IMG/VR virus record: IMGVR_UViG_3300044616_001723 | Location: 1-61,833 of that record | DNA length: 61,833 bases | Origin: a virus | Strand: one strand, 5' to 3' | Part shown: positions 1-8,738 of the stretch, one piece after another | Layout: every line of letters begins with the position of its first letter | How positions within the stretch are numbered: the first letter of the stretch is position 1 | Translations under genes and position numbers: made by a program | The notes under the pieces: generated by a model | What the model saw: the letters and a program-made list of their open reading frames with translations, nothing else | Databases searched by the model: none | Told to the model about the DNA's origin: nothing

Positions 1-124
1 TCGTCGCCGTTTCCGTCTCGTTCACGATTTGGAGCAATGACGCACGATCGGCTTCCGACCAATCGGTGACGTCGATGTCCTGAATCATCTTCTTGCCGTC
101 TTTGGTCTCGATTTTGATCTTCAT
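1..124 (-). CDS. Tail assembly chaperone, 5' end only (duplicate of 61243-61830)
   Basis: The first 41 codons of the tail chaperone, start ATG at 124-122, running off the left edge. It is the same gene as 61243-61830 seen through the circular overlap. It lies just downstream of the tube gene, the normal sheath-tube-chaperone order. Confidence 0.85.
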   Translation of the reverse strand, partial: MKIKIETKDGKKMIQDIDVTDWSEADRASLLQIVNETETAT

Positions 125-127
125 TGG
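1..127. repeat. Terminal direct repeat, left copy
   Basis: Bases 1-127 are identical to 61707-61833. The repeat lies inside one ordinary gene (the tail chaperone) and carries no end-specific motif, so it is best read as the assembler overlap of a circular contig rather than a packaged terminal repeat. Unique genome length is then 61,706 bp. Confidence 0.93.
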
Positions 128-128
128 A

Positions 129-677
129 TCACCCGCTTACGCTGAGATTGCTATTGATGATCGTATCGATCCCATTGTTATCGATAGGATCGCGCACCAT
201 TGTGCAGACCTTGCCGTTGATTGTTCGGCGAATGGGCCGAATCACGCTCAGTTCGATCTTTTGGACGACGGCTTCGCCGCCCGTCTGGATGCCTTCTTCG
301 TGCGTGACGTACTTGCATCCCAAGATGTCAATCGCCGACAAACCGAGTGGGGCTGCCTCGCGCAGCTTCGCTTCGACGTTGAAGGGAACATCCCCCCAAC
401 CGTCGAGTCCGAGGCGATCGGCTTCGACTTGGAGCTGATAAATCAGCCGATCGCCTTGGCTCTTGATAATTTCAACCGACACGCTCGCCTTGTACACGCC
501 GCGCGTTCGGCCTATCGAGACGCCGCCCATGCCGTCTTGTGGCGTTCGAGGCACTTCCTCTTTCCAGTTGATTGTTCTGACGCCCACGTACTTGTTTTTG
601 AACAAGCGAATGACAGCGCTTGTCGCGCTGTACTCGTCGCCGTTCACGTTCAATACAAAACTACCGTTGCTGCTCAC
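129..677 (-). CDS. Tail tube protein
   Basis: 182 residues. Directly follows the sheath gene and precedes the tail chaperone, the position of the tube (Mu gpM) in contractile-tail phages. The protein is beta-rich without membrane segments and has the tube-like pattern of a modified Gly-rich loop (GMGGVSIGRT) between strands. It starts at GTG 677-675 behind a GGTGATCC ribosome site, 15 nt after the sheath stop. It would polymerise as hexameric rings under the sheath. Function rests on position and fold pattern, not a recognised signature. Confidence 0.65.
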   Translation of the reverse strand: MSSNGSFVLNVNGDEYSATSAVIRLFKNKYVGVRTINWKEEVPRTPQDGMGGVSIGRTRGVYKASVSVEIIKSQGDRLIYQLQVEADRLGLDGWGDVPFNVEAKLREAAPLGLSAIDILGCKYVTHEEGIQTGGEAVVQKIELSVIRPIRRTINGKVCTMVRDPIDNNGIDTIINSNLSVSG

Positions 678-692
678 GGATCACCACGCCTT

Positions 693-2480
693 TCACGCCG
701 CTGCTGGCGTGGCCAATTTTCGGACCAGCGAAATCGTCGCCTCGAACCCACCAATGTACGAAATCGGAATGATGCGGCACTCTGCCACAAGTTTCCCGTT
801 CGGGCCGATGATCGGCGCTGTTCTCGACACCTTGCATTGCACGAGCACTGCCCCCCGAGCAACGCCAGATCCTCCGACCGAAATCGCTTCGTTCACGGCC
901 TCGGTCAGGATCAAGTCGAACGACTGCGCCGCCGCTTCGTCGAGAAGTCCCGTGGTCTTATTTGTGGCAATGCCGAGGCCAAGCAAATCTTCTCCCACGA
1001 CCTGAAGAACTCCGCAGGCGATATCAAATATTCGCCGGTACGGGATGATCTTAAAATCATTGCCAGGCGGGGCCATTGTCGGAGAGCCGGCAAAATACAA
1101 CCCTTTGCGCCGTTTTCTTGTGGTCAACACGATGTAACGTGCGTCGTGTAAAACGCTCGATTTGCGCCCGTCGTACTCGACGATCGTTCCGTTTTCATCA
1201 CGGATATCTAGATCGTCCACGTCCCCAAGGGACCAATCGTGCAATGCCTCCGGAATCGGACGCGCGACAAGTCGCTCTGCGACTCGAAACGCTACCGGAC
1301 GACGCATCGACCAGCCACCACACGGATCAGTGATCCGCGCATATCCGCCGCTCACAAAGACTCTGTCCGCAGAGTTTGTCTCTGCCACAGTCGCCTCGGC
1401 TGCTGCATATTCGGTCATCGGCTCGCCCGGAGCTCGATCGCGCCCCGCGGTGAGAATCCCCGTGAACGTATCTTCCGCAACCAACGACGTAGCTCGCGCC
1501 TGTAGCGCGATGACGTCTGCACGCCGGCCCAAGTGGCCAACCGCGTGGACGAAAGAGAACTTCCCGGCGAAGGCGTCGTCCGCTTCGATCGCATCGAGCG
1601 CGGCAACCACGTCGGACGGTTGCGGTTCGGGTGGCGTCGTTCGGGCAACGATATTGTCGCCCGCCTTGTACGTGGACGTGGCCTGTAGCGTCAACGTGAC
1701 GCCGCTGCTCACTTCCGTGCCGTTCGGCTTCGTATAGTCCACCAACACGAACGTGTTTGCCGTCCCGAGACGCAATGCCTCTGTCCATCGGCGCCCGCCG
1801 TCAAGCGTGTACCGAAGCGTGATACCTTCGGTGCCAGTTGTTCCACCTTTGATGATTTCGGCCCGAATCTCGTATTGATCAATGGGCGTACCAGAAAACG
1901 CCATCTTCCCGCTGCTGCCGTCCTTTGTGACCGTCGTTCCGTACACCGTTGCCGACGCGGGAAGACACAGGATCGCCAAGGTCCCCTCGAACGCTTGCCC
2001 GGTTGTAAAAGTCACCGTAACGCCATTGGCCACGATGGTCAGGTTGGTGAGTAGCGTAGTAGTGGCTCCGTACGTCAATCCGCCATCCGTGGAGACCTGA
2101 TAAGAGGCTCCCGTCGTGCCGACCGTACCTGCGACGATGACCTTGATTTTGAGCAAACAACCCGTCGTGGGGGTTCCTGTCGGGGTGATCCCCGTGCCTC
2201 CAGTCCATTCGCCGAGACGCGTTTCAAAACTCGCCGCTCGAGCCGTCGCGGGGATGCGGACGAAAATCACGTTCGCCTCGTTCCTCGCGGCGACGTACGC
2301 GGCAGCCTTTACCGCGGGGCCGCCGCCAAACGTGTCGCACAAAGCGGAGTATCCGACCGTGCGAGGCGTATTGAGCGGACCATCCGTGGAACACCCGATG
2401 ACCAGGTGCACCAAGTCTGCGGCTTGCTCGATCAGCGCCAAGCCATTGTTTACGATCAGAATTCTGGATCTCGGAATCAC
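693..2480 (-). CDS. Contractile tail sheath protein
   Basis: 595 residues. The N-terminus (self versus RIP/ATARAASFE strand-rich region) and the long C-terminal domain, with an insertion domain between them at about residues 90-280, resemble phage tail sheath proteins. The C-terminal part (R(I/V)FDIACGVLQ, then a conserved hydrophobic tail ending in RIIPISYIGGFEATISLV) would form the inter-subunit handshake strands. GTG start with AAGGA upstream. The middle region contains Thr/Gly-rich Ig-like sequence likely exposed on the tail surface. It lies between the tail-terminator-like gene and the tube gene. Confidence 0.78.
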   Translation of the reverse strand: MIPRSRILIVNNGLALIEQAADLVHLVIGCSTDGPLNTPRTVGYSALCDTFGGGPAVKAAAYVAARNEANVIFVRIPATARAASFETRLGEWTGGTGITPTGTPTTGCLLKIKVIVAGTVGTTGASYQVSTDGGLTYGATTTLLTNLTIVANGVTVTFTTGQAFEGTLAILCLPASATVYGTTVTKDGSSGKMAFSGTPIDQYEIRAEIIKGGTTGTEGITLRYTLDGGRRWTEALRLGTANTFVLVDYTKPNGTEVSSGVTLTLQATSTYKAGDNIVARTTPPEPQPSDVVAALDAIEADDAFAGKFSFVHAVGHLGRRADVIALQARATSLVAEDTFTGILTAGRDRAPGEPMTEYAAAEATVAETNSADRVFVSGGYARITDPCGGWSMRRPVAFRVAERLVARPIPEALHDWSLGDVDDLDIRDENGTIVEYDGRKSSVLHDARYIVLTTRKRRKGLYFAGSPTMAPPGNDFKIIPYRRIFDIACGVLQVVGEDLLGLGIATNKTTGLLDEAAAQSFDLILTEAVNEAISVGGSGVARGAVLVQCKVSRTAPIIGPNGKLVAECRIIPISYIGGFEATISLVRKLATPAAA

Positions 2481-2492
2481 GGGCAGTTCCTT

Positions 2493-3155
2493 TCAAGGGG
2501 ATGGCTGAACCAAGGTCAACACGGCCACGGGTACGTTACCCGATGGCATTCCAGCAATCACCGTCACCTCGCCCGAAGGCTTGGCCAAAATCAATGGTTC
2601 GTCCGGTACTTCGGTACCGAGTGTTATTGTCAATTGAATCGCTGCACCATATTGGAATTCTTGCTCGTCTGGACGAACCCACGTCATCGGGATCGTCGCA
2701 GTCGGGCCGATGTGCAGAATATGGTAAACGGCCGCCAAAACTCGGGCGCGAAGTTGAAAAACGGACAACCTGGCAAGTATTGCCGGCTCGTCACCGCGCA
2801 AGTCGTCTGCCTCTTCGCCGCTCTCCGGAACCTGGCCAAGAATCGTCACCAGCATCCCGTCGAGACAAGTCCACAACGATCGCGTCTCGACGTCCACATC
2901 ATCGTCGTCGTCGTCTTTCATCTGCTGCCGAATGCCGAAGCCCGTGTTCGTTGCCCCGGCGCTCGGACGGGCTGCTACCGCGCTCGGTGCGAGGTCCACA
3001 TATACGTGCGGCGCGTCTTCTTGGCGGAAGGCAAGCCCCGACCCGTACGTGACGCGATCGGCAGTGAGAATGCCTTCGGTGACGAGTTTGTCTCGCAATC
3101 GATCCGCGAATGCGGAGAGCGGATCGTATACGGGAAAAGGCTTGCTTACGGTCAT
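2493..3155 (-). CDS. Tail terminator/completion-type protein (Mu gp37-like position)
   Basis: 220 residues. Sits between the gp10/virion-morphogenesis-like gene and the sheath, where Mu and relatives carry gp37, the neck/tail completion protein. The N-terminus (FADRLRDKLVTEGIL) resembles the start of such small connector proteins. Residues about 80-90 form an acidic run of consecutive Asp encoded by repeated GAC/GAT codons (about 2898-2920). No catalytic motif. Its start overlaps the preceding stop (ATGA). Assigned by synteny. Confidence 0.5.
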   Translation of the reverse strand: MTVSKPFPVYDPLSAFADRLRDKLVTEGILTADRVTYGSGLAFRQEDAPHVYVDLAPSAVAARPSAGATNTGFGIRQQMKDDDDDDVDVETRSLWTCLDGMLVTILGQVPESGEEADDLRGDEPAILARLSVFQLRARVLAAVYHILHIGPTATIPMTWVRPDEQEFQYGAAIQLTITLGTEVPDEPLILAKPSGEVTVIAGMPSGNVPVAVLTLVQPSP

Positions 3156-3523
3156 GTTATCTTCCCGAGCACGGCACCAAATGCCTTGTTGTGCTCTTCT
3201 TCAAGAATCTTGTCCCATTCAGCAGGCAGTTCGTCAGGAAACACGGGGCGCTTCTCGACGTGCCACTTTAGCACGTCCTCTGCCAAGCCAATGATATGCT
3301 GATCGTCGGCGTAAAACTCGACGGTTGCCGCGGGACGCTGAACTGCTACCTGCCCGTCCTTCCTTGGCTCCCAAGTCTTCTTGTCAGGACTTTGGCCTGC
3401 CTTGTACCCTGCACGCGCGTCTGTCTGAATGCGCGCTGCCGCCTTGTCCGCAGCGGTTCGCATGGTGCGTGCAGGATCGCCCAAGAATGCCGTGAGGGCC
3501 TGAAGTTCTGCCAAGCTGTTCAT
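3152..3523 (-). CDS. Neck/virion morphogenesis protein (HK97 gp10-like)
   Basis: 123 residues, start chosen at ATG 3523 (TAATG overlap with the upstream stop). Helical N-terminus followed by a central segment (RIQTDARAGYKAGQ...DKKTWEPRK) like gp10/gpG-type head-tail joining proteins. Lies in the connector block between the DUF1320-type gene and the tail terminator. Role inferred from order and general pattern. Confidence 0.5.
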   Translation of the reverse strand: MNSLAELQALTAFLGDPARTMRTAADKAAARIQTDARAGYKAGQSPDKKTWEPRKDGQVAVQRPAATVEFYADDQHIIGLAEDVLKWHVEKRPVFPDELPAEWDKILEEEHNKAFGAVLGKIT

Positions 3524-3990
3524 TAGCACCCCTTCTTGCATGGGTTGCTGCCGAGAAACCCATACAGCACTTCTTTGGCTGGTGTCATCGATCCCAGAAC
3601 AGGGCCGCCTTCGCTCTTATTGGGTGTTTGGTCAGCCTCGCGATCCAATCGGGCCGTCAACGTACGCAAATCGTCGATCCACTTCTGAGCAAGATCGTGC
3701 TGTTCCTTGATCTCTTTTACCACCGCCGCAGTGGGCGATATCCCGCGCACCAAATACAGTTCCCAAATTACGATTTTTACGACGGCCCAGACGATGGCAG
3801 GCGGAAACGGCGTGACCAGTGGCGTCGAGTACCGCACGCGAAGATACGAATTGATCCGATCCGATATCGCCAAAATGAGCTTTGGGATTCGCGTCGGTCT
3901 GTTCGTATTGGCTTTGACGATATCGGCTTCCGGCATGCTGCCGAGGTCGATAACGTCGTCCAAATCCGCGTACGGTACTGTCGCCGCCAT
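3523..3990 (-). CDS. Head-tail connector protein, DUF1320 (Mu gp36-like)
   Basis: 155 residues. The opening YADLDDVIDLG and the helical body with RINSYLRVRYSTPL match the DUF1320/gp36 family: an N-terminal short strand, then a helix with a conserved Asp-Arg-Ile-(N/D)-Tyr-Leu pattern and an aromatic WAVVKIVIWELYLVRG helix. These proteins complete the neck below the portal. It follows the major capsid gene, as in Mu. The C-terminus ends in Cys-Lys-Lys-Gly-Cys, which is unusual but short. Confidence 0.75.
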   Translation of the reverse strand: MAATVPYADLDDVIDLGSMPEADIVKANTNRPTRIPKLILAISDRINSYLRVRYSTPLVTPFPPAIVWAVVKIVIWELYLVRGISPTAAVVKEIKEQHDLAQKWIDDLRTLTARLDREADQTPNKSEGGPVLGSMTPAKEVLYGFLGSNPCKKGC

Positions 3991-4008
3991 GCTCCCGCCA
4001 TGCTCCGA

Positions 4009-4950
4009 TCAGAAAACGCCCGGCTGAGACCAAGACACCTTCCACGCGGCCTGCCCAACCACGACGTCTTCCACGTCGGCGCGCCATTGATGGTTGAGCA
4101 CAAGCCCGTTTTTTTCGATGCCGAAGTACATGACCCTCGGTGCCAAGGTGGCGTGGTATCCGAGCGGTTTCACGGTGCCCTTGTTGCTCGCAAGCATCCA
4201 AGCGCCGTCCGGGAAGTCCTCGATCTCGACCAGCTTGACCGAAGGGTCGTAGTTCGGGTTTCCCTGCGCGACGCCGGGAATTTGTTCCAATCCAACGATC
4301 GCTTTTGCCGTCGCCTTCAAGTTCGACGAATGCAAGAAATGCGTCGGTTTGGTGCGTCGCGGAATACCGTTCGGCCCCTTGCGCTTGGCCATATCCGAGC
4401 GCACCTTTTCGTAGTTCGTCGCATTGCACGCCAAATTGTAAAGATTTGGATACGTTCCCGCAGCCGCACCTTTCGCCGGGTCAATGAGTTGCGTTTGGCT
4501 GAAGAAGTTCGTCCCACCAAGCGTTTTTGCATTGATCAGGTTTGGCACGCCCGCACGAACAGCGTCTCCTTTTCGGTTTGCTGCACGAACGCCGACTTCC
4601 TTGGCCGTCGACGAAATGAGCCCTAACTGCTCCATGCGCATGTCGCGTTCCGTGATCGAGAGGAGTCCGCCAAACGGAGCCGTAAGCACTTCCATGCCGG
4701 CGATCATCGGCACGTATTCTTGAACCATGCTTCCAGCAGCACTCTGGAAGTTGAACTCGTTCGAGGGGACCAACAGGATCCCCTTTTCGTTCACCATCAT
4801 GCTGTCTTCGACGAGTTCGAGAAGCAGTGCCAAATCGAGGCTCGCGCCTTCGTCCAGACCTTCCTCGTACTTCGCCATGATTACGGCGTGTGCTGCTTTC
4901 GCATCCGCCGGAATCGCGATATTTTCGTACATGAAAACTTGCTCGCCCAT
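4009..4950 (-). CDS. Major capsid protein (Mu gpT-like)
   Basis: 313 residues, the size of Mu gpT. The C-terminal half contains the gpT-like arrangement WMLASNKGTVKPLGYH followed by MYFGIEKNGLVLNHQWRADV, i.e. strands of the HK97-fold peripheral domain. Preceded by the small decoration gene and the protease/scaffold gene, exactly the Mu I-(decoration)-T order. The ATG at 4950 follows AGAGCGTAGGTC, a leader almost identical to the one before the decoration gene (AGAGCGTAGTC), so the two capsid genes share a translation signal. Confidence 0.8.
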   Translation of the reverse strand: MGEQVFMYENIAIPADAKAAHAVIMAKYEEGLDEGASLDLALLLELVEDSMMVNEKGILLVPSNEFNFQSAAGSMVQEYVPMIAGMEVLTAPFGGLLSITERDMRMEQLGLISSTAKEVGVRAANRKGDAVRAGVPNLINAKTLGGTNFFSQTQLIDPAKGAAAGTYPNLYNLACNATNYEKVRSDMAKRKGPNGIPRRTKPTHFLHSSNLKATAKAIVGLEQIPGVAQGNPNYDPSVKLVEIEDFPDGAWMLASNKGTVKPLGYHATLAPRVMYFGIEKNGLVLNHQWRADVEDVVVGQAAWKVSWSQPGVF

Positions 4951-5004
4951 GACCTACGCTCTTCCTTATCCCGCGATTCTCACGCGATTGTTATGCCTTC
5001 CGAA

Positions 5005-5409
5005 TCACGCGAAGGGGTTGATGCAAACGAGAACGCAACCGTTCCCGTCAAATCCCATGATGAGCCCGGCCTTGGACCGCGTGCTGCTACCGTCCGTTTT
5101 CGCAACGCGAAACGGATCCGACGTTGCATAACACCAATTTCCAACGTCCGCTTGCGTAATGGCATCGCCGGAAGTGGAGTTCTGAAATTGCTCCCACCGA
5201 TCCTTGCTGCCAGGATTGACCGTAATCGGCTTGCCGTTTGAGCCGCCGGTATTGTCGAATTCGCAGGCAAAGGTTCCAATGGCCCGAGCGCCCGTGGTTT
5301 CTTGCCCTTGAATCACGTATCCGTTTTTGAGCATGGCAAGCCAACCAAGCTTGCCAATCGCGTTCGCCGCTGCTTTCAAGGGCCAAGTGCCCTGACCAAT
5401 CATCGCCAT
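5005..5409 (-). CDS. Head decoration protein (DUF2190-like)
   Basis: About 134 residues, placed between protease/scaffold and major capsid. Small beta-rich protein with a Gly/Thr-rich centre (EFDNTGGSNGKPITV) and a closing segment AGLIMGFDGNGCVLVCINPF, typical of small capsid-stabilising proteins. Start chosen at ATG 5409 because AGAGCGTAGTC precedes it, as before the capsid gene. A GTG at 5424 is possible. Function from position. Confidence 0.55.
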   Translation of the reverse strand: MAMIGQGTWPLKAAANAIGKLGWLAMLKNGYVIQGQETTGARAIGTFACEFDNTGGSNGKPITVNPGSKDRWEQFQNSTSGDAITQADVGNWCYATSDPFRVAKTDGSSTRSKAGLIMGFDGNGCVLVCINPFA

Positions 5410-5450
5410 GACTACGCTCTGCACTTCCTCGGCCGTTGGCCGTTTTCAAA

Positions 5451-6614
5451 TCACGCGCTCAGAACCTTGCGAAGCGTATCGAGTTGCTTCGGCTTGATCT
5501 TCCACTTCGTTGCCATGCTGGCGACACGAGTCTCGAAAACCTGTTGCTCGGCAGGGGACTTCTGGCTGGGAATCTTCACCGTCGTTACACCCTTCGGTGC
5601 AACCGGCGATTTCGCCGGAAGACGCGCGTTTGCACCCATATCCGAGACAAACGACGCAACCGTGGCAAGCGATGCCTTCCGCAGCAATGGCACGGCCGTT
5701 TTCGGGATGATCGACAAGTTTTTCTCGATCAACGCGTCTCGAGCCTTGATATTTGCCGCCTTCGCAAGTTCCTGATTCCTGATAATCGCAAGGCTCGCCG
5801 CAACGCTCGTGTCATCGTCGACAGCTTGCGCTGCCGCTGCCTGCTTCGCCTTGTCCTCATCGGACATGCTCGCCGCCTTCTTTGCCTCTTCTTCGAGCGC
5901 AGCGACAAGCTTCGCCTTGTCCTCGTCGGACATTGCAGCAGCACCGTCGTCCTCTTGTTCGAGCTCGCCAGCGGCCTGCATCGCGGCGTTCGCGTTTTCA
6001 CCGAGAGCTTCGGTCAACGCCGCATTTTGCTCCTTTGCCCACGTCGCGAGAGCTTCGTTCGAAGCGCCCATGAGCGCGAGCAACGTAAGCAGCGTGCGGC
6101 CTGCCAAAACCAAATCTTGCTGATCCATGCCGATCCCTTTCCTGCCCTTCTCTGCTGCAAGGCTTGCGAGCCTCCAGCAATGCCACGTCTTCGGATTGTT
6201 GGTCAGACCGACGTTATTGACTCGCGTTGGAATCGCGATGTCGCCGACCATCTTAAAAGAATACCACGGGGAAAGATAGCGAACTTTTGGCGGGTTGCAC
6301 AATAACCACCCTTCGACCATCGGATCCCACTCGACACCAATCGCCCACACTTCGCCATCGCCACGGGCTTCGAGCTTTTGGATCCATCCGGCAGCGGCTC
6401 TATTCTCCGGCGGGGCCTCGAGCGTCGTCGTCGCGTGGTCATGGTCGATCACCATGACGTTTCCGCGCGCATTAAAGATCGCTACCAACGCGTCTGCGGC
6501 TGGCCTCGTCATTCGATGCGGGCCGTCGTCGGTCATGAAATCGCCCGCGGGAAAAATGCGAAACTCCCGTGGCGCCTCTTTTACATCTGCGCTTGCGCCT
6601 TGCCGATCAGACAT
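5451..6614 (-). CDS. Capsid protease/scaffold protein (Mu I/Z-like)
   Basis: 387 residues. Residues about 15-140 match the Mu I protease family: FRIFPAGDF, then VMVIDHDHAT (active-site His region), ENRAAAGWI and WDPMVEGWL...YLSPWYSF. The rest is a long Ala/Glu/Lys-rich coiled-coil with a duplicated block (MSDEDKAK, twice) typical of the scaffold part, and a basic C-terminus that would bind the capsid protein. The start at ATG 6614 is backed by CAGGAG and overlaps the portal stop. It would template the prohead and cleave itself and possibly the capsid protein. Confidence 0.78.
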   Translation of the reverse strand: MSDRQGASADVKEAPREFRIFPAGDFMTDDGPHRMTRPAADALVAIFNARGNVMVIDHDHATTTLEAPPENRAAAGWIQKLEARGDGEVWAIGVEWDPMVEGWLLCNPPKVRYLSPWYSFKMVGDIAIPTRVNNVGLTNNPKTWHCWRLASLAAEKGRKGIGMDQQDLVLAGRTLLTLLALMGASNEALATWAKEQNAALTEALGENANAAMQAAGELEQEDDGAAAMSDEDKAKLVAALEEEAKKAASMSDEDKAKQAAAAQAVDDDTSVAASLAIIRNQELAKAANIKARDALIEKNLSIIPKTAVPLLRKASLATVASFVSDMGANARLPAKSPVAPKGVTTVKIPSQKSPAEQQVFETRVASMATKWKIKPKQLDTLRKVLSA

Positions 6615-8661
6615 GTGCGTTCTCCTGAGTTTGGCTTGGCACAATAACACTACCAGGCGACTTTTGCCCTATGGCTCTCCACGTAATAGGCCACTTATGG
6701 GGCTGTCCCCTCTTGCCAGGCACCATGCGACGGACGCGCTCGATGCCACATTGCCAGCACCTATTTACCCGATTGTGATCATTGCACCGATCAACAGAGT
6801 GCTCGGTCATGAGCCGCGCCAATTCCACTGCATCGGCATCTGCCGGCATGTCGTCCGGCGATGCTTCGCCTTCGTCTTGTGCCGCTGGCGGAAGTGCCAT
6901 CATGTCCGCGCGAGCACTCGCCTGTTCACCGTCAGGCAATGACGTCGTTTCATCAGCTCCGTCCGCTATGGTTTTTCTCGGCGCTGCATGAAGGATTCCG
7001 ACGATGGTCGCAAGATCGACTTCTCGCCACCCGCCAACAAGCTCCGGCCTTCCGACGAGCCGATACCATGCCTCGCGTGCGGACTGCATATCGCCGAACC
7101 CGACAAACAGCTTTACCTCGTCAGGGTTGCCTTCGTGGTCCAATTGTTTGAGCACAAACAGCCTATTCGTGCCCCTCATTGGTCCGACAAATACGTCGAT
7201 CGCTTCGCCGTCTTCGCCCTGCGTCCCTGGGATGTACCCATAAGCAATGGATCCCATCGACACAGCCCAAGGCACGCCACGCTCGTCCGTGCCCGTGCGG
7301 ACACTACCGGCTGGATACTCGACGACAACCGGAAGGCCATCGACGATCACCGTTGGATCTTCGAGCGGCTCCAAGTCTTCGATCTCTATCCCGGCAAGAG
7401 CCGCGAGAGGTTCAGCCTTCACCCGCTTCCCGCGCTTCACGAGCGAGGCATCTGCCTTGACCAGACCATCACCGTACGCGATAAGCGCATCGCCAACGGC
7501 CTTGCGATCTCTCGGCGGGGTTGGATCCCACTCGGCGCGTGGACACGGGTAGCCTTCGCGTTCCGCCCACGGCTCGAGCCCGTACCGCTGAACGACCTCA
7601 GAAAGGTGATCCGCATATTCTTCAATGAACGATTGTGCGGTGTTTTCGTGAATGTCGCCCTTCGACCAACCAGTGCCAGTTTGACCAGACGTTACGGTTT
7701 GCCCTGACAATGCAGTGGCAATATCCGCATCGCTTTCGTTTTTCGTGGCGGTCCACTGCTGGTAACCTTCGCCGGAAATGGACGTGTGTTTTATGTCGTA
7801 GCCCTTTTCGAGGGCCATGACCGGAGGCGTCGGACTCGAAATGATATGCGCCACGATCGCATTCGCGTCTTCGTCGCGGCTTTTCCCTTCGGGCGTTTCG
7901 AGCCACGTGATCCCAAGCGCATGCCGGGCACCTGCCACCGTCCTTTGCTCTTGCGCCTGAATCTTGTCGAGCCACGCCTTACCGCACGGACGCCATTTCC
8001 CATGCAGCCAAAATCTATTCAAGCCCCATGGCGCAAAGACAAACCATCGCCCGTTTCCAGGCTCGATGATGTGTTCGCCATCTTCACCGATAATAAAAAG
8101 GACCTGCTGCCGTGTTACTGGATCGCGTCGCCAATTGATGTGCTGCGCTTCTACAAAATGCAGAACGGGAAGCCCCGTTTTTGGGCATTCGACGAATTCG
8201 CCAAAACCAGCACCGAAGAGAATGCCCCAAATGATGATTCGAATGAGAACGGCGGACGGGAACATCTTCCAAAAGATGCCATCGGTACGCAGGTCTGGTT
8301 TTCCCGCGAGCTTGTAAACAAGCTCCGCAGCACCGTCGAATGTCAACGGCAGCCGAATCAGACCAGCGGCTTGGCTTTGAGTGACACCGCTGATAATCCC
8401 ATCGCCAAGCATCGACTCGACGAACTGCGCGACCATGAGCAACGACTGACCATCCGCGGCAATCATCGCCGCGACGTCGTCGCCTGGATTCCAGACGAGC
8501 CTTGTGCGGTAGTAGGCAACGCGTAGTGGGGCAGATGCAGGCCCGCCCGCGCGACCATCACTTTGACGATGCGCGAGCGAGGTAGATGTCTGGCCTGCCG
8601 GCGGTAATGCCGGTGTGCTTGAGCGAGTCAAGCGAGAAGCTAGCCAACGGAAGACACCCAC
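6607..8661 (-). CDS. Portal protein (Mu gp29/DUF935-like) with C-terminal inorganic-pyrophosphatase-like domain
   Basis: 684 residues, much longer than a bare portal. Residues about 45-400 look like the DUF935/gp29 portal: LVWNPGDDV, then VLHFVEAQHINWRRD, then GRWFVFAPWG and LSGQTVTSGQTGTGWSKGD. Residues about 440-570 match the InPase domain of phage polyvalent proteins: YGYIPGTQGEDGEAIDVFVGP, LFVLKQLD, VKLFVGFGD, AREAWYRLVGRPEL and VDLATI. The C-terminus adds a Cys/His cluster (RCNDHNRVNRCWQCGIERV). The GTG start has only a weak ribosome site. The portal role is solid by family and position. Enzyme activity of the second domain is unproven. Confidence 0.8.
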   Translation of the reverse strand: MGVFRWLASRLTRSSTPALPPAGQTSTSLAHRQSDGRAGGPASAPLRVAYYRTRLVWNPGDDVAAMIAADGQSLLMVAQFVESMLGDGIISGVTQSQAAGLIRLPLTFDGAAELVYKLAGKPDLRTDGIFWKMFPSAVLIRIIIWGILFGAGFGEFVECPKTGLPVLHFVEAQHINWRRDPVTRQQVLFIIGEDGEHIIEPGNGRWFVFAPWGLNRFWLHGKWRPCGKAWLDKIQAQEQRTVAGARHALGITWLETPEGKSRDEDANAIVAHIISSPTPPVMALEKGYDIKHTSISGEGYQQWTATKNESDADIATALSGQTVTSGQTGTGWSKGDIHENTAQSFIEEYADHLSEVVQRYGLEPWAEREGYPCPRAEWDPTPPRDRKAVGDALIAYGDGLVKADASLVKRGKRVKAEPLAALAGIEIEDLEPLEDPTVIVDGLPVVVEYPAGSVRTGTDERGVPWAVSMGSIAYGYIPGTQGEDGEAIDVFVGPMRGTNRLFVLKQLDHEGNPDEVKLFVGFGDMQSAREAWYRLVGRPELVGGWREVDLATIVGILHAAPRKTIADGADETTSLPDGEQASARADMMALPPAAQDEGEASPDDMPADADAVELARLMTEHSVDRCNDHNRVNRCWQCGIERVRRMVPGKRGQPHKWPITWRAIGQKSPGSVIVPSQTQENAHV

Positions 8662-8738
8662 AAAACGCAGTCTTACGTTCGTGTGCTTGTGATTGCAAAC
8701 GTTTTCTGCGTCGTCCTACAGTTCGTCTCTCATTGGCT

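Noticed and set aside
93-1151. 352-codon plus-strand open frame
   Set aside because: Shadow of the tube and sheath genes; composition typical of an antisense frame.
1327-1788. Alternative minus-strand frames inside the sheath gene
   Set aside because: Out of frame with the sheath, no start signals, Arg-rich nonsense-like sequence.
3628-4626. 332-codon plus-strand open frame
   Set aside because: Antisense to DUF1320 and major capsid genes with strong family support.
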